From: Lachnospiraceae bacterium
Lineage (GTDB): Bacteria > Bacillota > Clostridia > Lachnospirales > Lachnospiraceae
Direction: 5' to 3'
Length of the DNA: 43,984 nucleotides
Assembly (NCBI GenBank): GCA_017441585.1
Contig: JAFRWW010000069.1
Coordinates: 1 to 43,984 of the forward strand
The notes below the pieces were generated by a model. The model did not search any database. It was not told where the DNA came from and worked only from the letters and a program-made list of their open reading frames with translations. Made by a program: the position numbers and the translations under genes. Shown here one piece after another: positions 33,584-42,372 of the stretch; position 1 is the first letter of the stretch; every line of letters starts with the position of its first letter.

Positions 33584-33997
33584 ATGAAAAAAAGGACTGT
33601 CATACTGTTACTTGCCCTCACGCTGGTCCTCTCTCTGGGACTGACCGGATGCAAGAAGAAATCCTCACATAAAACTTCCAACAATGATGACGAAGTGGTG
33701 CTGACACAAACCGGAAACTGTTCCGACGGCACCTGGGATGAGTTATGCGCATCATTCGATCTGCTGGTGGATGAATACGCCGAGCTTTCCGACCTGGATG
33801 ACGAGACGGACATTATGAGCACGCTCTCCGAGGAGGAGGAAAAAAGTGTGGCCCAGGCGGCGGACGTGATCAACAATTTTGCCGACACACAGCAGAACAA
33901 CTACTCCGAGGAGGAGGCTCAGGCTCTCATAAAGCAGATGGATGACCTGGGAGACGCCCTGGAAGAGATCATGGCAAAGGCAGGAACTGAGGAATAG
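33584..33997 (+). CDS. Small acidic lipoprotein, unknown function
   Basis: The protein has 137 residues. A signal peptide ends in the lipobox LTGC (cysteine ~residue 23), followed by KKK and a Ser/Asn linker. The mature part is strongly acidic and helical (TLSEEEEKSVAQAADVI, YSEEEAQALIKQM). The ribosome site AAGGAG is well placed. It is the only plus-strand gene in a long minus-strand stretch and is monocistronic between its own promoter and a bidirectional terminator. No family recognised. Confidence 0.8.
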   Translation: MKKRTVILLLALTLVLSLGLTGCKKKSSHKTSNNDDEVVLTQTGNCSDGTWDELCASFDLLVDEYAELSDLDDETDIMSTLSEEEEKSVAQAADVINNFADTQQNNYSEEEAQALIKQMDDLGDALEEIMAKAGTEE

Positions 33998-34012
33998 GAA
34001 AAATCTTTAAAT

Positions 34013-34038
34013 ATCCTTCGTCGCAAGTTCCTCAGGAT
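34013..34038. repeat. REP-like palindrome with compensated arms
   Basis: Arms ATCCT/AGGAT with inner TC on both sides and a longer diverged core. It lies just after the small lipoprotein gene. Confidence 0.7.
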
Positions 34039-34090
34039 AACAATAATGAAGGCTACTAAGGGATAAAAGAATTCAAGTCAAAAAAAGAAG

Positions 34091-34120
34091 CCCGGCATCA
34101 TACGATGCCGGGTCTTTTTG
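34091..34120. terminator. Bidirectional terminator
   Basis: The perfect stem CCCGGCATC / GATGCCGGG with an ATAC loop has TCTTTTTG on the plus side and TTCTTTTTTT on the minus side. It separates convergent genes. Confidence 0.9.
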
Positions 34121-34170
34121 TTTCGGTAATCCATGCGGATAATGAAAAATACACATTCAGTCAAAGGCTG

Positions 34171-34431
34171 TCACTTAGCCCAGTATGCGGTGCGGTCGTT
34201 AGCCATCTTATCGATCTTCTCTTTATAGTCCTTCATCACGCCGTTATAATAATCGATCTGCTTATCATTAAGCTTATTATTACGGCTCAGGTTGTCGAAT
34301 GCGGTCTCCAGCGCCTCATAAGAACGCACTGCATCATCGTGATAATTGTTGCTGTAGTTCAGCTTGACCCGCTCTACCATCTCGTCCAGACGCTTATCGG
34401 TCGAGGACTTCAAAAAATCAAATAAAGCCAT
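34171..34431 (-). CDS. Small helical protein, unknown function
   Basis: The protein has 86 residues, beginning MALFDFLKSS and continuing as charged amphipathic helices (DKRLDEMVERVKLNY, KQIDYYNGVMKDYKEKIDKM). There is no signal peptide or membrane helix. A strong ribosome site (GGAGGAG) supports it as a real gene. Family not recognised; it is bounded by a terminator and a 190-nt gap before prfB with only weak hairpins (TTAGC-TCAC-GCTAA). Confidence 0.7.
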   Translation of the reverse strand: MALFDFLKSSTDKRLDEMVERVKLNYSNNYHDDAVRSYEALETAFDNLSRNNKLNDKQIDYYNGVMKDYKEKIDKMANDRTAYWAK

Positions 34432-34623
34432 ACTACATCTCCTCCATAAATGATCTGTACATGCCTATTCGTTGTTAAAAGTATATCACAATTATGTCGC
34501 TTTGTGAATAACTAGATATATGTTTTTTATCGAAAAAACACCAACACCTTGTGTTTTGCATAAAACCATGGTATTGATTCTTCAGTTTTTACATATAATC
34601 AGGGTTAGCTCACGCTAATATTA

Positions 34624-35742
34624 TTATTTCTCTGTGTTCAACCACCTTAAATATGCGTCGATGAAGGGATCGAGTTTGCCGTCAAGTACTGCGTCGGCCT
34701 GGGCCACTTCACAGCCCGTGCGAGTATCCTTTACCATGGTGTAGGGCTGTAGCACATAGTTCCTTATCTGACTGCCCCATCCGTTCTCCATGACTTCGCC
34801 TCTGATGCCTTCAGCCTTGGCTGCATTTTCCTGCTCCTGGAGGAATTTCAGCTTGCTCTTTAGCATCTGCATGGCCTTATCCTTATTCATGTGCTGGGAG
34901 CGCTCATTCTGACAGGTCACCACGATGCCTGTGGGGAAGTGGGTGATCCTTATGGCGGATGAGGTCTTGTTTATATGCTGGCCGCCGGCGCCGCTGGATC
35001 TGTAGGTATCCACTCTGATATCTTCGTCCTTTACTTCGATATCGCCCACTTCATCATCCAATACGGGCATCACTTCCACTCCCACAAAGGAGGTCTGGCG
35101 CTTACCCTGGGCGTTGAAGGGTGATATCCTCACCAGTCTGTGAACGCCGTGCTCGCTCTTTAAATAGCCGTATGCGTTCTCACCGTTTATCTGTATGGCA
35201 GCCGACTTTATGCCGGCTTCATCGCCTTCCTGATAGTCCAGTACTTCCACGGAGAAGCCTTTCTTCTCTGCCCATCTGGTGTACATGCGATAGAGCATGG
35301 ATGCCCAGTCGCAGGACTCGGTTCCACCTGCTCCCGAGTTAAGGGTCAGGGTGGCATTGTCTCTGTCATACTCGCCTGAAAGCATGGTCTTTAAACGGGT
35401 GGCTTCGAATTCTTCCTTAAACTCTTCATACTCCGCTCTGACATCCGCAGCCATATCATCATCGCCTTCTTCTTCGGCCATGGATATGAGATCCGGAAAA
35501 TCCTCGTACTGCTTTTCGAGTCTTTCGCAGACTTCGATGTCCGCCTTCTTGGAATTGGCCTCTTGCATGAGTTTCTGGGCCTTTTCGGTGTCATCCCAGA
35601 AGCCGGGCTCCTGCATGAGCATTTCCAGTTCCTGTACGCGGTGTTTTTTATTTTCAATATCTAAGGATTTGACGAGCTCTTTGAGGGGCTCGGCGTATCC
35701 CGGCAGTTCCAGTCGGACTGCGTCGAGGTCTAAGATTGCCAT
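34624..35742 (-). CDS. prfB: Peptide chain release factor 2
   Basis: The GGQ motif is in SSGAGGQHINKTSSAIRITH, and the stop-codon recognition SPF (VRISPFNAQGKRQTSF) is of RF2 type. It frees peptides at UGA and UAA. The 372-residue frame is continuous. The usual in-frame UGA and +1 programmed frameshift near codon 25 is absent: the corresponding site reads TCC TTA GAT. AAGGAG precedes the ATG. It starts 20 nt after secA. Confidence 0.95.
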   Translation of the reverse strand: MAILDLDAVRLELPGYAEPLKELVKSLDIENKKHRVQELEMLMQEPGFWDDTEKAQKLMQEANSKKADIEVCERLEKQYEDFPDLISMAEEEGDDDMAADVRAEYEEFKEEFEATRLKTMLSGEYDRDNATLTLNSGAGGTESCDWASMLYRMYTRWAEKKGFSVEVLDYQEGDEAGIKSAAIQINGENAYGYLKSEHGVHRLVRISPFNAQGKRQTSFVGVEVMPVLDDEVGDIEVKDEDIRVDTYRSSGAGGQHINKTSSAIRITHFPTGIVVTCQNERSQHMNKDKAMQMLKSKLKFLQEQENAAKAEGIRGEVMENGWGSQIRNYVLQPYTMVKDTRTGCEVAQADAVLDGKLDPFIDAYLRWLNTEK

Positions 35743-35762
35743 GTTTTCTCCTTATCTATTTA

Positions 35763-38330
35763 TTATCCCTTCCTGCCACAGCAGTTCTTGTACTTAAGAC
35801 CCGATCCGCAAGGACAGGGATCGTTGGGATATATCTTGACCGACTCACGCTTCTTGGGAGCTCGCTTTACGCTTTCATCCTTATTGGTTCCGGTGACTTT
35901 AGCCACTTCCTCACGCTCCACCTTCTGCTCCACCTTCACATGGAAGAGCACCTGTACGGTCTCCTGACGCACGCTTTCAATCATGGCATTAAACATCTCA
36001 AAGCCGGACATTTTGTACTCGACTACGGGGTCTCTCTGACCGAAGGCCTGGAGTCCGATACCCTGGCGGAGCTGATCCATATCGTCGATATGATCCATCC
36101 ACTTGCGGTCAATGGTCTTAAGGAGTACCACACGCTCCAGTTCCCTGATGGCCTCGGGCTCGGGGAATTCGGCTTCCTTTGCCTCATAGAGCTTGACTGC
36201 AGCTTCTTTGAGATACTGCTTGAAGCTCTCTTTTTTCATTCCCTTTATATCCGGCGTCTTTATCCTCTCCAGGGGGATAATGGGCAGGAGCACTTCGTTA
36301 AGCTCATGCAGATCCCACTCTTCGGGGCTCTGATCCTCTCCTATGACCATATCCACGGTGTTTTCCACCACTTCGGTGATCATGCTGTAAATGGAATCCC
36401 TCATGCTCTCGCCATCCAGCACGCGGCGTCTTTCCGCATAGATGACTTCACGCTGCTCATTATTTACGCGGTCATACTCCAGCAGATTCTTTCTGATACC
36501 AAAGTTGTTATTCTCGATCTTTTCCTGGGCCTTCTCAATGGCGCTGGTGAGCATCTTGTGCTCGATCTGTTCATTTTCGGGCACACCCAGTGTATTAAAC
36601 ACGTTCATGAGTCTCTCCGAACCAAAGAGTCTCATGAGATCGTCTTCAAGTGATATGTAAAATCTGGACTCACCGGGATCTCCCTGTCGTCCCGAACGTC
36701 CGCGCAGCTGGTTATCTATACGCCTTGACTCATGGCGCTCTGTACCTATTATCTTAAGTCCGCCCGCTGCCCTGGACTCTTCATCCAGCTTGATATCGGT
36801 ACCACGGCCGGCCATATTGGTGGCGATGGTAACAGCGCCGTGTACACCGGCATCAGCTACGATCTCAGCTTCCATCTCATGAAACTTCGCATTCAACACT
36901 TTATGCTGGATGCCTTTTTTACTGAGCATCTTTGACAAAAGCTCCGATGTCTCGATGGTAATGGTACCTACCAGCACGGGCTGCCCTGTAGCATGGGCCC
37001 TTATTACCTCCTCTACGATGGCGTGGAACTTTTCTTTCTGGGTCTTATATACAGCATCCTGCAGGTCCACTCTCTGCACAGGCACATTGGTGGGTATCTC
37101 TATTACATCCATGCCGTAGATATCACGGAACTCCTTCTCCTCAGTGAGAGCGGTACCGGTCATGCCGGCTTTTTTCTCAAATTTGTTAAAGAAGTTCTGG
37201 AAAGTGATGGTAGCCAGAGTCTTTGACTCTCTCTTTACCTTTACATGCTCCTTAGCCTCTATGGCCTGATGCAGACCGTCAGAATAGCGGCGGCCGGGCA
37301 TGATACGTCCGGTGAACTCATCCACTATCACCACCTTGTCATCCTGAACTACATAGTCCTGATCCCTGAACATGAGGTTATGAGCCCTCAAGGCCAGATT
37401 TATATTATGCTGGATTTCTATATTTTCAGGATCCGAGAGGTTTTCTATATGGAAGAAATTCTCCACCTTCTCGACGCCTCTGGCAGTCAGATTGACTATC
37501 TTATCCTTTTCGTTAACGGCAAAATCTCCGGTTTCCTCCTGCTCTACGCCCATGAGAGCGTCCATTTTGGAGAAATCCTCCATATCCTTACCACGCTCCA
37601 GCTGTCTGGCCAGCACATCACACAACTCATAGAGCTTAGTGGATTTGCCGCTCTGTCCGGATATGATAAGGGGGGTCCTGGCCTCGTCGATGAGCACCGA
37701 GTCCACCTCATCGATGATGGCATAGCTTAAATCCCTGAGCACCAGCTGTTCCTTATAGATGACCATATTATCTCTCAGGTAATCAAAGCCCAGCTCGTTA
37801 TTTGTCACATAAGTGATATCACAGGCATAGGCTGCTCGACGTTCCTCGCTTTTCATATCATTGAGGACCACTCCCACCTTAAGCCCGAGAAATTCATGTA
37901 CCTTACCCATCCACTCGGCATCACGCTTTGCCAGATAATCATTGACCGTGACGATGTGCACGCCTTTTCCTGCAAGGGCATTAAGATACGCGGGACAGGT
38001 AGACACCAGGGTCTTACCTTCACCGGTCTTCATCTCGGCTATACGTCCCTGATGCAGGATGATACCACCGATGAGCTGCACTCTGTAGTGCTCCATGTTA
38101 AGCACTCGTCTGGCTGCCTCCCTCACCGTAGCAAAAGCCTCGGGCAGGATATCATCCAATGTCTCACCATTTTCAAGACGAGCCTTCAGAGCCGGAGTTT
38201 TCGCCTTAAGCTCCTCATCGGAGAGAGCCATCATGGAATCTCTCATCTCCTCGATTTCATCCACAAGGGGTTCGATACGCTTAAGCTCGTGCTGACTGTG
38301 GGTTCCAAAGATTTTTTCGATAAAATTCAT
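35763..38330 (-). CDS. secA: Preprotein translocase ATPase SecA
   Basis: SecA drives secreted proteins through SecYEG. Visible: Walker A in [10 protein letters not shown] (~residue 100), [19 protein letters not shown], the second ATPase domain with [10 protein letters not shown], helicase-like [11 protein letters not shown], and the C-terminal zinc finger [14 protein letters not shown]. The 855-residue length is normal. prfB follows 20 nt downstream, a common Firmicute order. Confidence 0.97.
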   Translation of the reverse strand: MNFIEKIFGTHSQHELKRIEPLVDEIEEMRDSMMALSDEELKAKTPALKARLENGETLDDILPEAFATVREAARRVLNMEHYRVQLIGGIILHQGRIAEMKTGEGKTLVSTCPAYLNALAGKGVHIVTVNDYLAKRDAEWMGKVHEFLGLKVGVVLNDMKSEERRAAYACDITYVTNNELGFDYLRDNMVIYKEQLVLRDLSYAIIDEVDSVLIDEARTPLIISGQSGKSTKLYELCDVLARQLERGKDMEDFSKMDALMGVEQEETGDFAVNEKDKIVNLTARGVEKVENFFHIENLSDPENIEIQHNINLALRAHNLMFRDQDYVVQDDKVVIVDEFTGRIMPGRRYSDGLHQAIEAKEHVKVKRESKTLATITFQNFFNKFEKKAGMTGTALTEEKEFRDIYGMDVIEIPTNVPVQRVDLQDAVYKTQKEKFHAIVEEVIRAHATGQPVLVGTITIETSELLSKMLSKKGIQHKVLNAKFHEMEAEIVADAGVHGAVTIATNMAGRGTDIKLDEESRAAGGLKIIGTERHESRRIDNQLRGRSGRQGDPGESRFYISLEDDLMRLFGSERLMNVFNTLGVPENEQIEHKMLTSAIEKAQEKIENNNFGIRKNLLEYDRVNNEQREVIYAERRRVLDGESMRDSIYSMITEVVENTVDMVIGEDQSPEEWDLHELNEVLLPIIPLERIKTPDIKGMKKESFKQYLKEAAVKLYEAKEAEFPEPEAIRELERVVLLKTIDRKWMDHIDDMDQLRQGIGLQAFGQRDPVVEYKMSGFEMFNAMIESVRQETVQVLFHVKVEQKVEREEVAKVTGTNKDESVKRAPKKRESVKIYPNDPCPCGSGLKYKNCCGRKG

Positions 38331-38390
38331 TTTGTGATTCTTCCTTTAGATTTCCTTTGTTTTATTCTGTATAATATAAGCACAAACCTG

Positions 38391-38942
38391 CTAAAAAATC
38401 AACGGTATAAGAAACAAATATGGTGCAGTATAAACAGCCAACCTCACCGCAATATATTCTGCATGATATTCACTTAATCCAAATTTATTGATAAATAATT
38501 GTTTATTAAAAATAAAAATACATAAAGCGGATACCGCCACGGACACAACTGTCAAAACAAATGCAGGAACATTGTTCCAGCAAGATGACATCGAATTGCC
38601 AGCCCACCTGCACAACGCTAAACCAAAATCACGATTGCCTAAATCAATAAAAATTTCCCCGAAAAAGGTGACAATCATATATATTCCAAATAGAAACAAA
38701 GCACCTATGAAATCAGATAAGAATCCGCACAAGCACACTCTGAAAATGCTTTTTCTTTTTATTTCTGATTTCTCCGCCAATTCGATTTTTCTTATTGATA
38801 AACCAAGAACAGTATAATCAATCAGAAAATTTATAGGAATCAGTACAAGCCACCACCACCCTGGGATCCATACAATGAACCATAATGGAAAAGCCAAATT
38901 ATATAACACGTAATCCGATTTTTGATCAGTCAATTTTATCAT
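38391..38942 (-). CDS. Membrane protein, unknown (possible immunity protein)
   Basis: The protein has 183 residues with about five hydrophobic helices (residues ~12-50, ~68-100, ~125-145, ~160-183). No family is recognised. It overlaps the preceding gene by 17 nt, so the two are coupled. Base composition is clearly AT-richer than secA next door. It is the last gene of the AT-rich group after the large secreted lectin-like protein. Small membrane proteins in this place can be immunity proteins; this is inferred from context only. Confidence 0.65.
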   Translation of the reverse strand: MIKLTDQKSDYVLYNLAFPLWFIVWIPGWWWLVLIPINFLIDYTVLGLSIRKIELAEKSEIKRKSIFRVCLCGFLSDFIGALFLFGIYMIVTFFGEIFIDLGNRDFGLALCRWAGNSMSSCWNNVPAFVLTVVSVAVSALCIFIFNKQLFINKFGLSEYHAEYIAVRLAVYTAPYLFLIPLIF

Positions 38943-39438
38943 ATCTATCTTTATACAATTCCGATAAGAATTCTATTAGCTTTTCAGAACAATTCTCTTT
39001 ACTTATGACATATCCAGTCGTTCTTGATTTAAATATATAATATTTATTATTCTTTTCAAATAACCGTTTTACTTCATCATGCTTAACAAAACTATTAAAA
39101 TCATCAATATCAATCTTAAACATATTCAAATAAAAAGTAAAAGTAATCCTATGCTCTCTGAATAATCCACATCTCCATTTTATTTTTTCAACAAATTCTA
39201 TAACACGATTAATTGAAAGAAACAATATTGCAAAAATTACTGCCAATATAATGTTACAAACACTATCAAATCTTTGATATTTAACAAAAAATAAAGTAGA
39301 AACAAATATAACAACTAAACAAATTATCATGCAAAATACACGAACAACTCTCCAGTGAAAGTTTTCCAGAATAATAATACTATTAAGCATATGATAATCA
39401 TCATAAGAATATTTATAGCACGTGCTTAACTCTTCCAT
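38926..39438 (-). CDS. YcxB-like small membrane protein
   Basis: The protein has 170 residues. Two membrane helices (~30-52 and ~60-78) are followed by a soluble domain with FTFYLNMFKI, HDEVKRLFEKNNKYYIFKSRTTGYVISKEN. That pattern (a bPH-like domain after two helices) resembles the YcxB family, whose function is unknown. It starts 9 nt after the 974-residue secreted protein gene and overlaps the next. AT-rich codon use matches its neighbours. Confidence 0.7.
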   Translation of the reverse strand: MEELSTCYKYSYDDYHMLNSIIILENFHWRVVRVFCMIICLVVIFVSTLFFVKYQRFDSVCNIILAVIFAILFLSINRVIEFVEKIKWRCGLFREHRITFTFYLNMFKIDIDDFNSFVKHDEVKRLFEKNNKYYIFKSRTTGYVISKENCSEKLIEFLSELYKDRYDKID

Positions 39439-39447
39439 GTATACACC

Positions 39448-42372
39448 TTACAATTCAATTCCCATAACACTGTATAAATCAAATACGTAATTGTTTTCTC
39501 TTGTAGTATGTATTTCTTCTTTAAGATCTTTGGGATTAAAGTTAGATTTAAATCTGTCAAAAGGAAACGCAGCATTCCATCCACGAACTGCAATTACGGT
39601 ACAATTATTAATAGCAAAATTATAATAATCCTTCTCCGTCGCTTTATCTATCAATCTAGCCAATTCCACTTCAGAACAATACATGTCACAAGCATAATTA
39701 CTGTTATATTTCTGTCTATAATTACTAGATGAGCCTTTATAATTATTTTTATAATTTTTTGCTTCTATGGCAAATTCTCGATTAAAGAAAACTCCTGCAC
39801 CATCCTTATCATCGACAGACCCTAGTTCGAATGATTCATTAGTTTCAACATCGACATCAGACTTTGAAGCACCTATTGCTGTATACTCGCCTGGGCCTAT
39901 ATTATAAATACAAGAATTCATTTTCTTCCAATCACCAAATGAATATCCAAACGTCGTGTTCTTATAATTCAATTCATCTTTAACAAAGCTATTATAAACC
40001 AAAAATGTATGACCATATTTCCCATTATCACAAGAAACCATCGTCACTTTACCTACAACCTCTTTTTCATTAATTCTTATTCCTTTTTTTAGCGGATTAT
40101 TATCAACTGAAAACTCCGAATCGTTTCCCTTATACTCAAAATCCACCGGACCATCTATTACTCCATCCCCATCTGAGTCACTCATTGTCGGATCTGAATA
40201 AACCGGTATAACATTTACTGATTCCAACACATCATTTCCAGGAGAAATGCATCTATATCCTGTCTTAATTTCATACAAATCATATAATTCTTTTAATGTA
40301 TAATTTAAAATATTGTCTCCAGTGATATCAAAACGTAACTCATCACAATTTTTTATCCCATCTCCGTCGTAATCGCCTTCGTTTTTCTTACTTATAAAAC
40401 CAAAATCTTGAGGAACAGTATTCCACGTATGTGCAAAGCGATGTTCTGGTTCCTCAGTATAATCCCACTCACAAATAAACCATTTTTTATTCTTTTTATT
40501 ATCGACGTTCCATACCCCCTTTATTTTCGCATTTGGTGAATCCCTCATAACCATTGCCTTATCGAGATCAAATTTAACTAAATTTTCTTCCCAATTTGTA
40601 TATTTAATCTTATCATTAAGCCAACGATACTCTTTTTCCTTTTCGTCCGCATATCCCCCTATCCAACAAGACACATTGTAAAAACCTGTTAGCACCTCAT
40701 TTTCTATAAACGCCTGTTCTTCCTTATTTTCTATTGTTAACAAATGTCCCCCATATAATTCGCACATACCGCTGACTTTAATCCATTCTGAAGCTTGATC
40801 AGCACACATTGCATAAACATGTCCATTGTACTCTTTTATATTAAAGAAAATTCTTTTTGCATTATGCAAGCCATATTTACCTTTCTGCGCTTCTTCCAAA
40901 AGTGAATTTCGCCACTTTTCAACATCCATCAAACAATAAGTTCCATTAGAATTAATAGATGCCTTTACTATATTTTTAGAAAAATTATAACTTGATTTAA
41001 TTGGCAAACATGTATTTAATTCTTCAGAATAATACGCAATGCAATACTTTTTTAATCCATTTGAATTCCTTTTTGAATATAAAAGTTCATCTGATAAATT
41101 AAACTGTATAGACATATTCTCTATTTTTTGATCATATTCAAATGACGGTATAATTCCAATTATTGAATCATTTTTAAGAACCGTAGAATATGGACTCTCC
41201 TTTACACAAATTGAATCCAAACATCCTGCTACATTTGCGGATATAGAAAGCTTATATAGACCTTCAACTGCATTTACCTGACTCAACGCCTCACTATTAA
41301 CGCCAAGTTCCTGTTCAAAGAAAACACTGCCATCAGGGATTCCCTCTGTTGACGAATCTAACGGATTCAATCCCAATTTAATCTCATCGCCATCTTTTAT
41401 TCCGTCATTATCGGAATCACTATTTAATGGATTAGTTTTATAACCATTCACTTCATCATTATCTGATAATCCATCATCATCACTATCCTTCTCAAATGGA
41501 TCTGTCCCTATTGATTCCTCATATAAATCTGTCAGTCCGTCATTATCACTATCTTCATCCACATCATCTGAAATACTATTTTGACTAATTTCATTCTTTT
41601 CTACATAAGATTTCTCATAAATCCTAACATTATCTATAGTAAACGTTTCTCCTGATAAAACCATACCAACAACATGAGAACATCCCACTTTTATATTTTG
41701 TGCATACTCAGGACCTGTAATAACAAAATGATTAGATGATTGATTACTAATATCTCCATTCCAAATATTCGTGATCATCATGGAACTATCAAATTCCATG
41801 ACCCAATCTTCTATATCTTCATCGGAACAATTTTTAATAATTAAATCAGCAGTTGCACCGCCTTCCCACTGCTGATTCACTCTTAATTCGGTTAAATAAT
41901 CCTTCGAACTAAGATTTCTACCACTACGTATCAGCTCAAAATCCACAGGATAATCAGCAGAATCAAAGTACCGTGCTGAATACCCAAACTCTACCTCTTC
42001 TCCAGGCTTTATATCCTGATTATAACCCAAATTTTTTATAATTTTTACATCATCTTCTCTTTTATCCAGAATTAGATTAGCATTATATAAATTATATATT
42101 TCATCTTTCGAAGAAAACGAGATGGACCAATTATGTATAGTGGCATCTGAAGTGTTTTTTACTACGGCTACAATACTGTACTCACCATTCTGATAATCAC
42201 TTACATTGTATCCTATGCGATATATATCACAATCAAAAATATAATCATATATATCCTTACTATCTGCAAACACATCAAAACAAAAAGCATTACTGTTTAG
42301 ATTCACAGATAACACCATTAATACCACAATCAAACTTCTAATTGTTTTCTTCATTATTTTTATTGTCCTCAT
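39448..42372 (-). CDS. Secreted CBM2 / TSP3 / C-type lectin protein with papain-like C-terminus
   Basis: The protein has 974 residues. The ATG at 42372 overlaps the ATPase stop (ATGA) and follows AAGGA. Signal peptide ~1-36. Two CBM2-like carbohydrate-binding domains (NTSDATIHNWSISF at ~80; DEDIEDWVMEFDSS at ~190). Calcium-binding TSP3-type repeats (DSDNDGLTD, DSDDDGLSD, DSDNDGIKD) at ~270-340. A C-type lectin domain (~520-635) with GGHLLTIE, CWIGGY and WFICEWD. More TSP3-like repeats. A C-terminal domain has a His in KYGHTFLVY (~786) followed by a Cys in NNCTVIAVRGW (~925). That His-before-Cys order fits circularly permuted papain-like (NlpC/P60-related) hydrolases. It could be a surface hydrolase or a toxin tip; the gene is AT-rich and probably acquired. 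Confidence 0.8.
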   Translation of the reverse strand: MRTIKIMKKTIRSLIVVLMVLSVNLNSNAFCFDVFADSKDIYDYIFDCDIYRIGYNVSDYQNGEYSIVAVVKNTSDATIHNWSISFSSKDEIYNLYNANLILDKREDDVKIIKNLGYNQDIKPGEEVEFGYSARYFDSADYPVDFELIRSGRNLSSKDYLTELRVNQQWEGGATADLIIKNCSDEDIEDWVMEFDSSMMITNIWNGDISNQSSNHFVITGPEYAQNIKVGCSHVVGMVLSGETFTIDNVRIYEKSYVEKNEISQNSISDDVDEDSDNDGLTDLYEESIGTDPFEKDSDDDGLSDNDEVNGYKTNPLNSDSDNDGIKDGDEIKLGLNPLDSSTEGIPDGSVFFEQELGVNSEALSQVNAVEGLYKLSISANVAGCLDSICVKESPYSTVLKNDSIIGIIPSFEYDQKIENMSIQFNLSDELLYSKRNSNGLKKYCIAYYSEELNTCLPIKSSYNFSKNIVKASINSNGTYCLMDVEKWRNSLLEEAQKGKYGLHNAKRIFFNIKEYNGHVYAMCADQASEWIKVSGMCELYGGHLLTIENKEEQAFIENEVLTGFYNVSCWIGGYADEKEKEYRWLNDKIKYTNWEENLVKFDLDKAMVMRDSPNAKIKGVWNVDNKKNKKWFICEWDYTEEPEHRFAHTWNTVPQDFGFISKKNEGDYDGDGIKNCDELRFDITGDNILNYTLKELYDLYEIKTGYRCISPGNDVLESVNVIPVYSDPTMSDSDGDGVIDGPVDFEYKGNDSEFSVDNNPLKKGIRINEKEVVGKVTMVSCDNGKYGHTFLVYNSFVKDELNYKNTTFGYSFGDWKKMNSCIYNIGPGEYTAIGASKSDVDVETNESFELGSVDDKDGAGVFFNREFAIEAKNYKNNYKGSSSNYRQKYNSNYACDMYCSEVELARLIDKATEKDYYNFAINNCTVIAVRGWNAAFPFDRFKSNFNPKDLKEEIHTTRENNYVFDLYSVMGIEL

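Noticed and set aside
34432..34623. Riboswitch or small RNA upstream of the 86-residue gene
   Set aside because: Only weak hairpins (AACAC-CTT-GTGTT, TTAGC-TCAC-GCTAA) are seen, with no recognisable conserved core.
41350..41560. Dockerin domain in the 974-residue protein
   Set aside because: The DxDxDGxxD repeats have TSP3-type spacing and end motifs (TDPF, TNPL, LNPLD) and lack the paired 22-residue dockerin layout.
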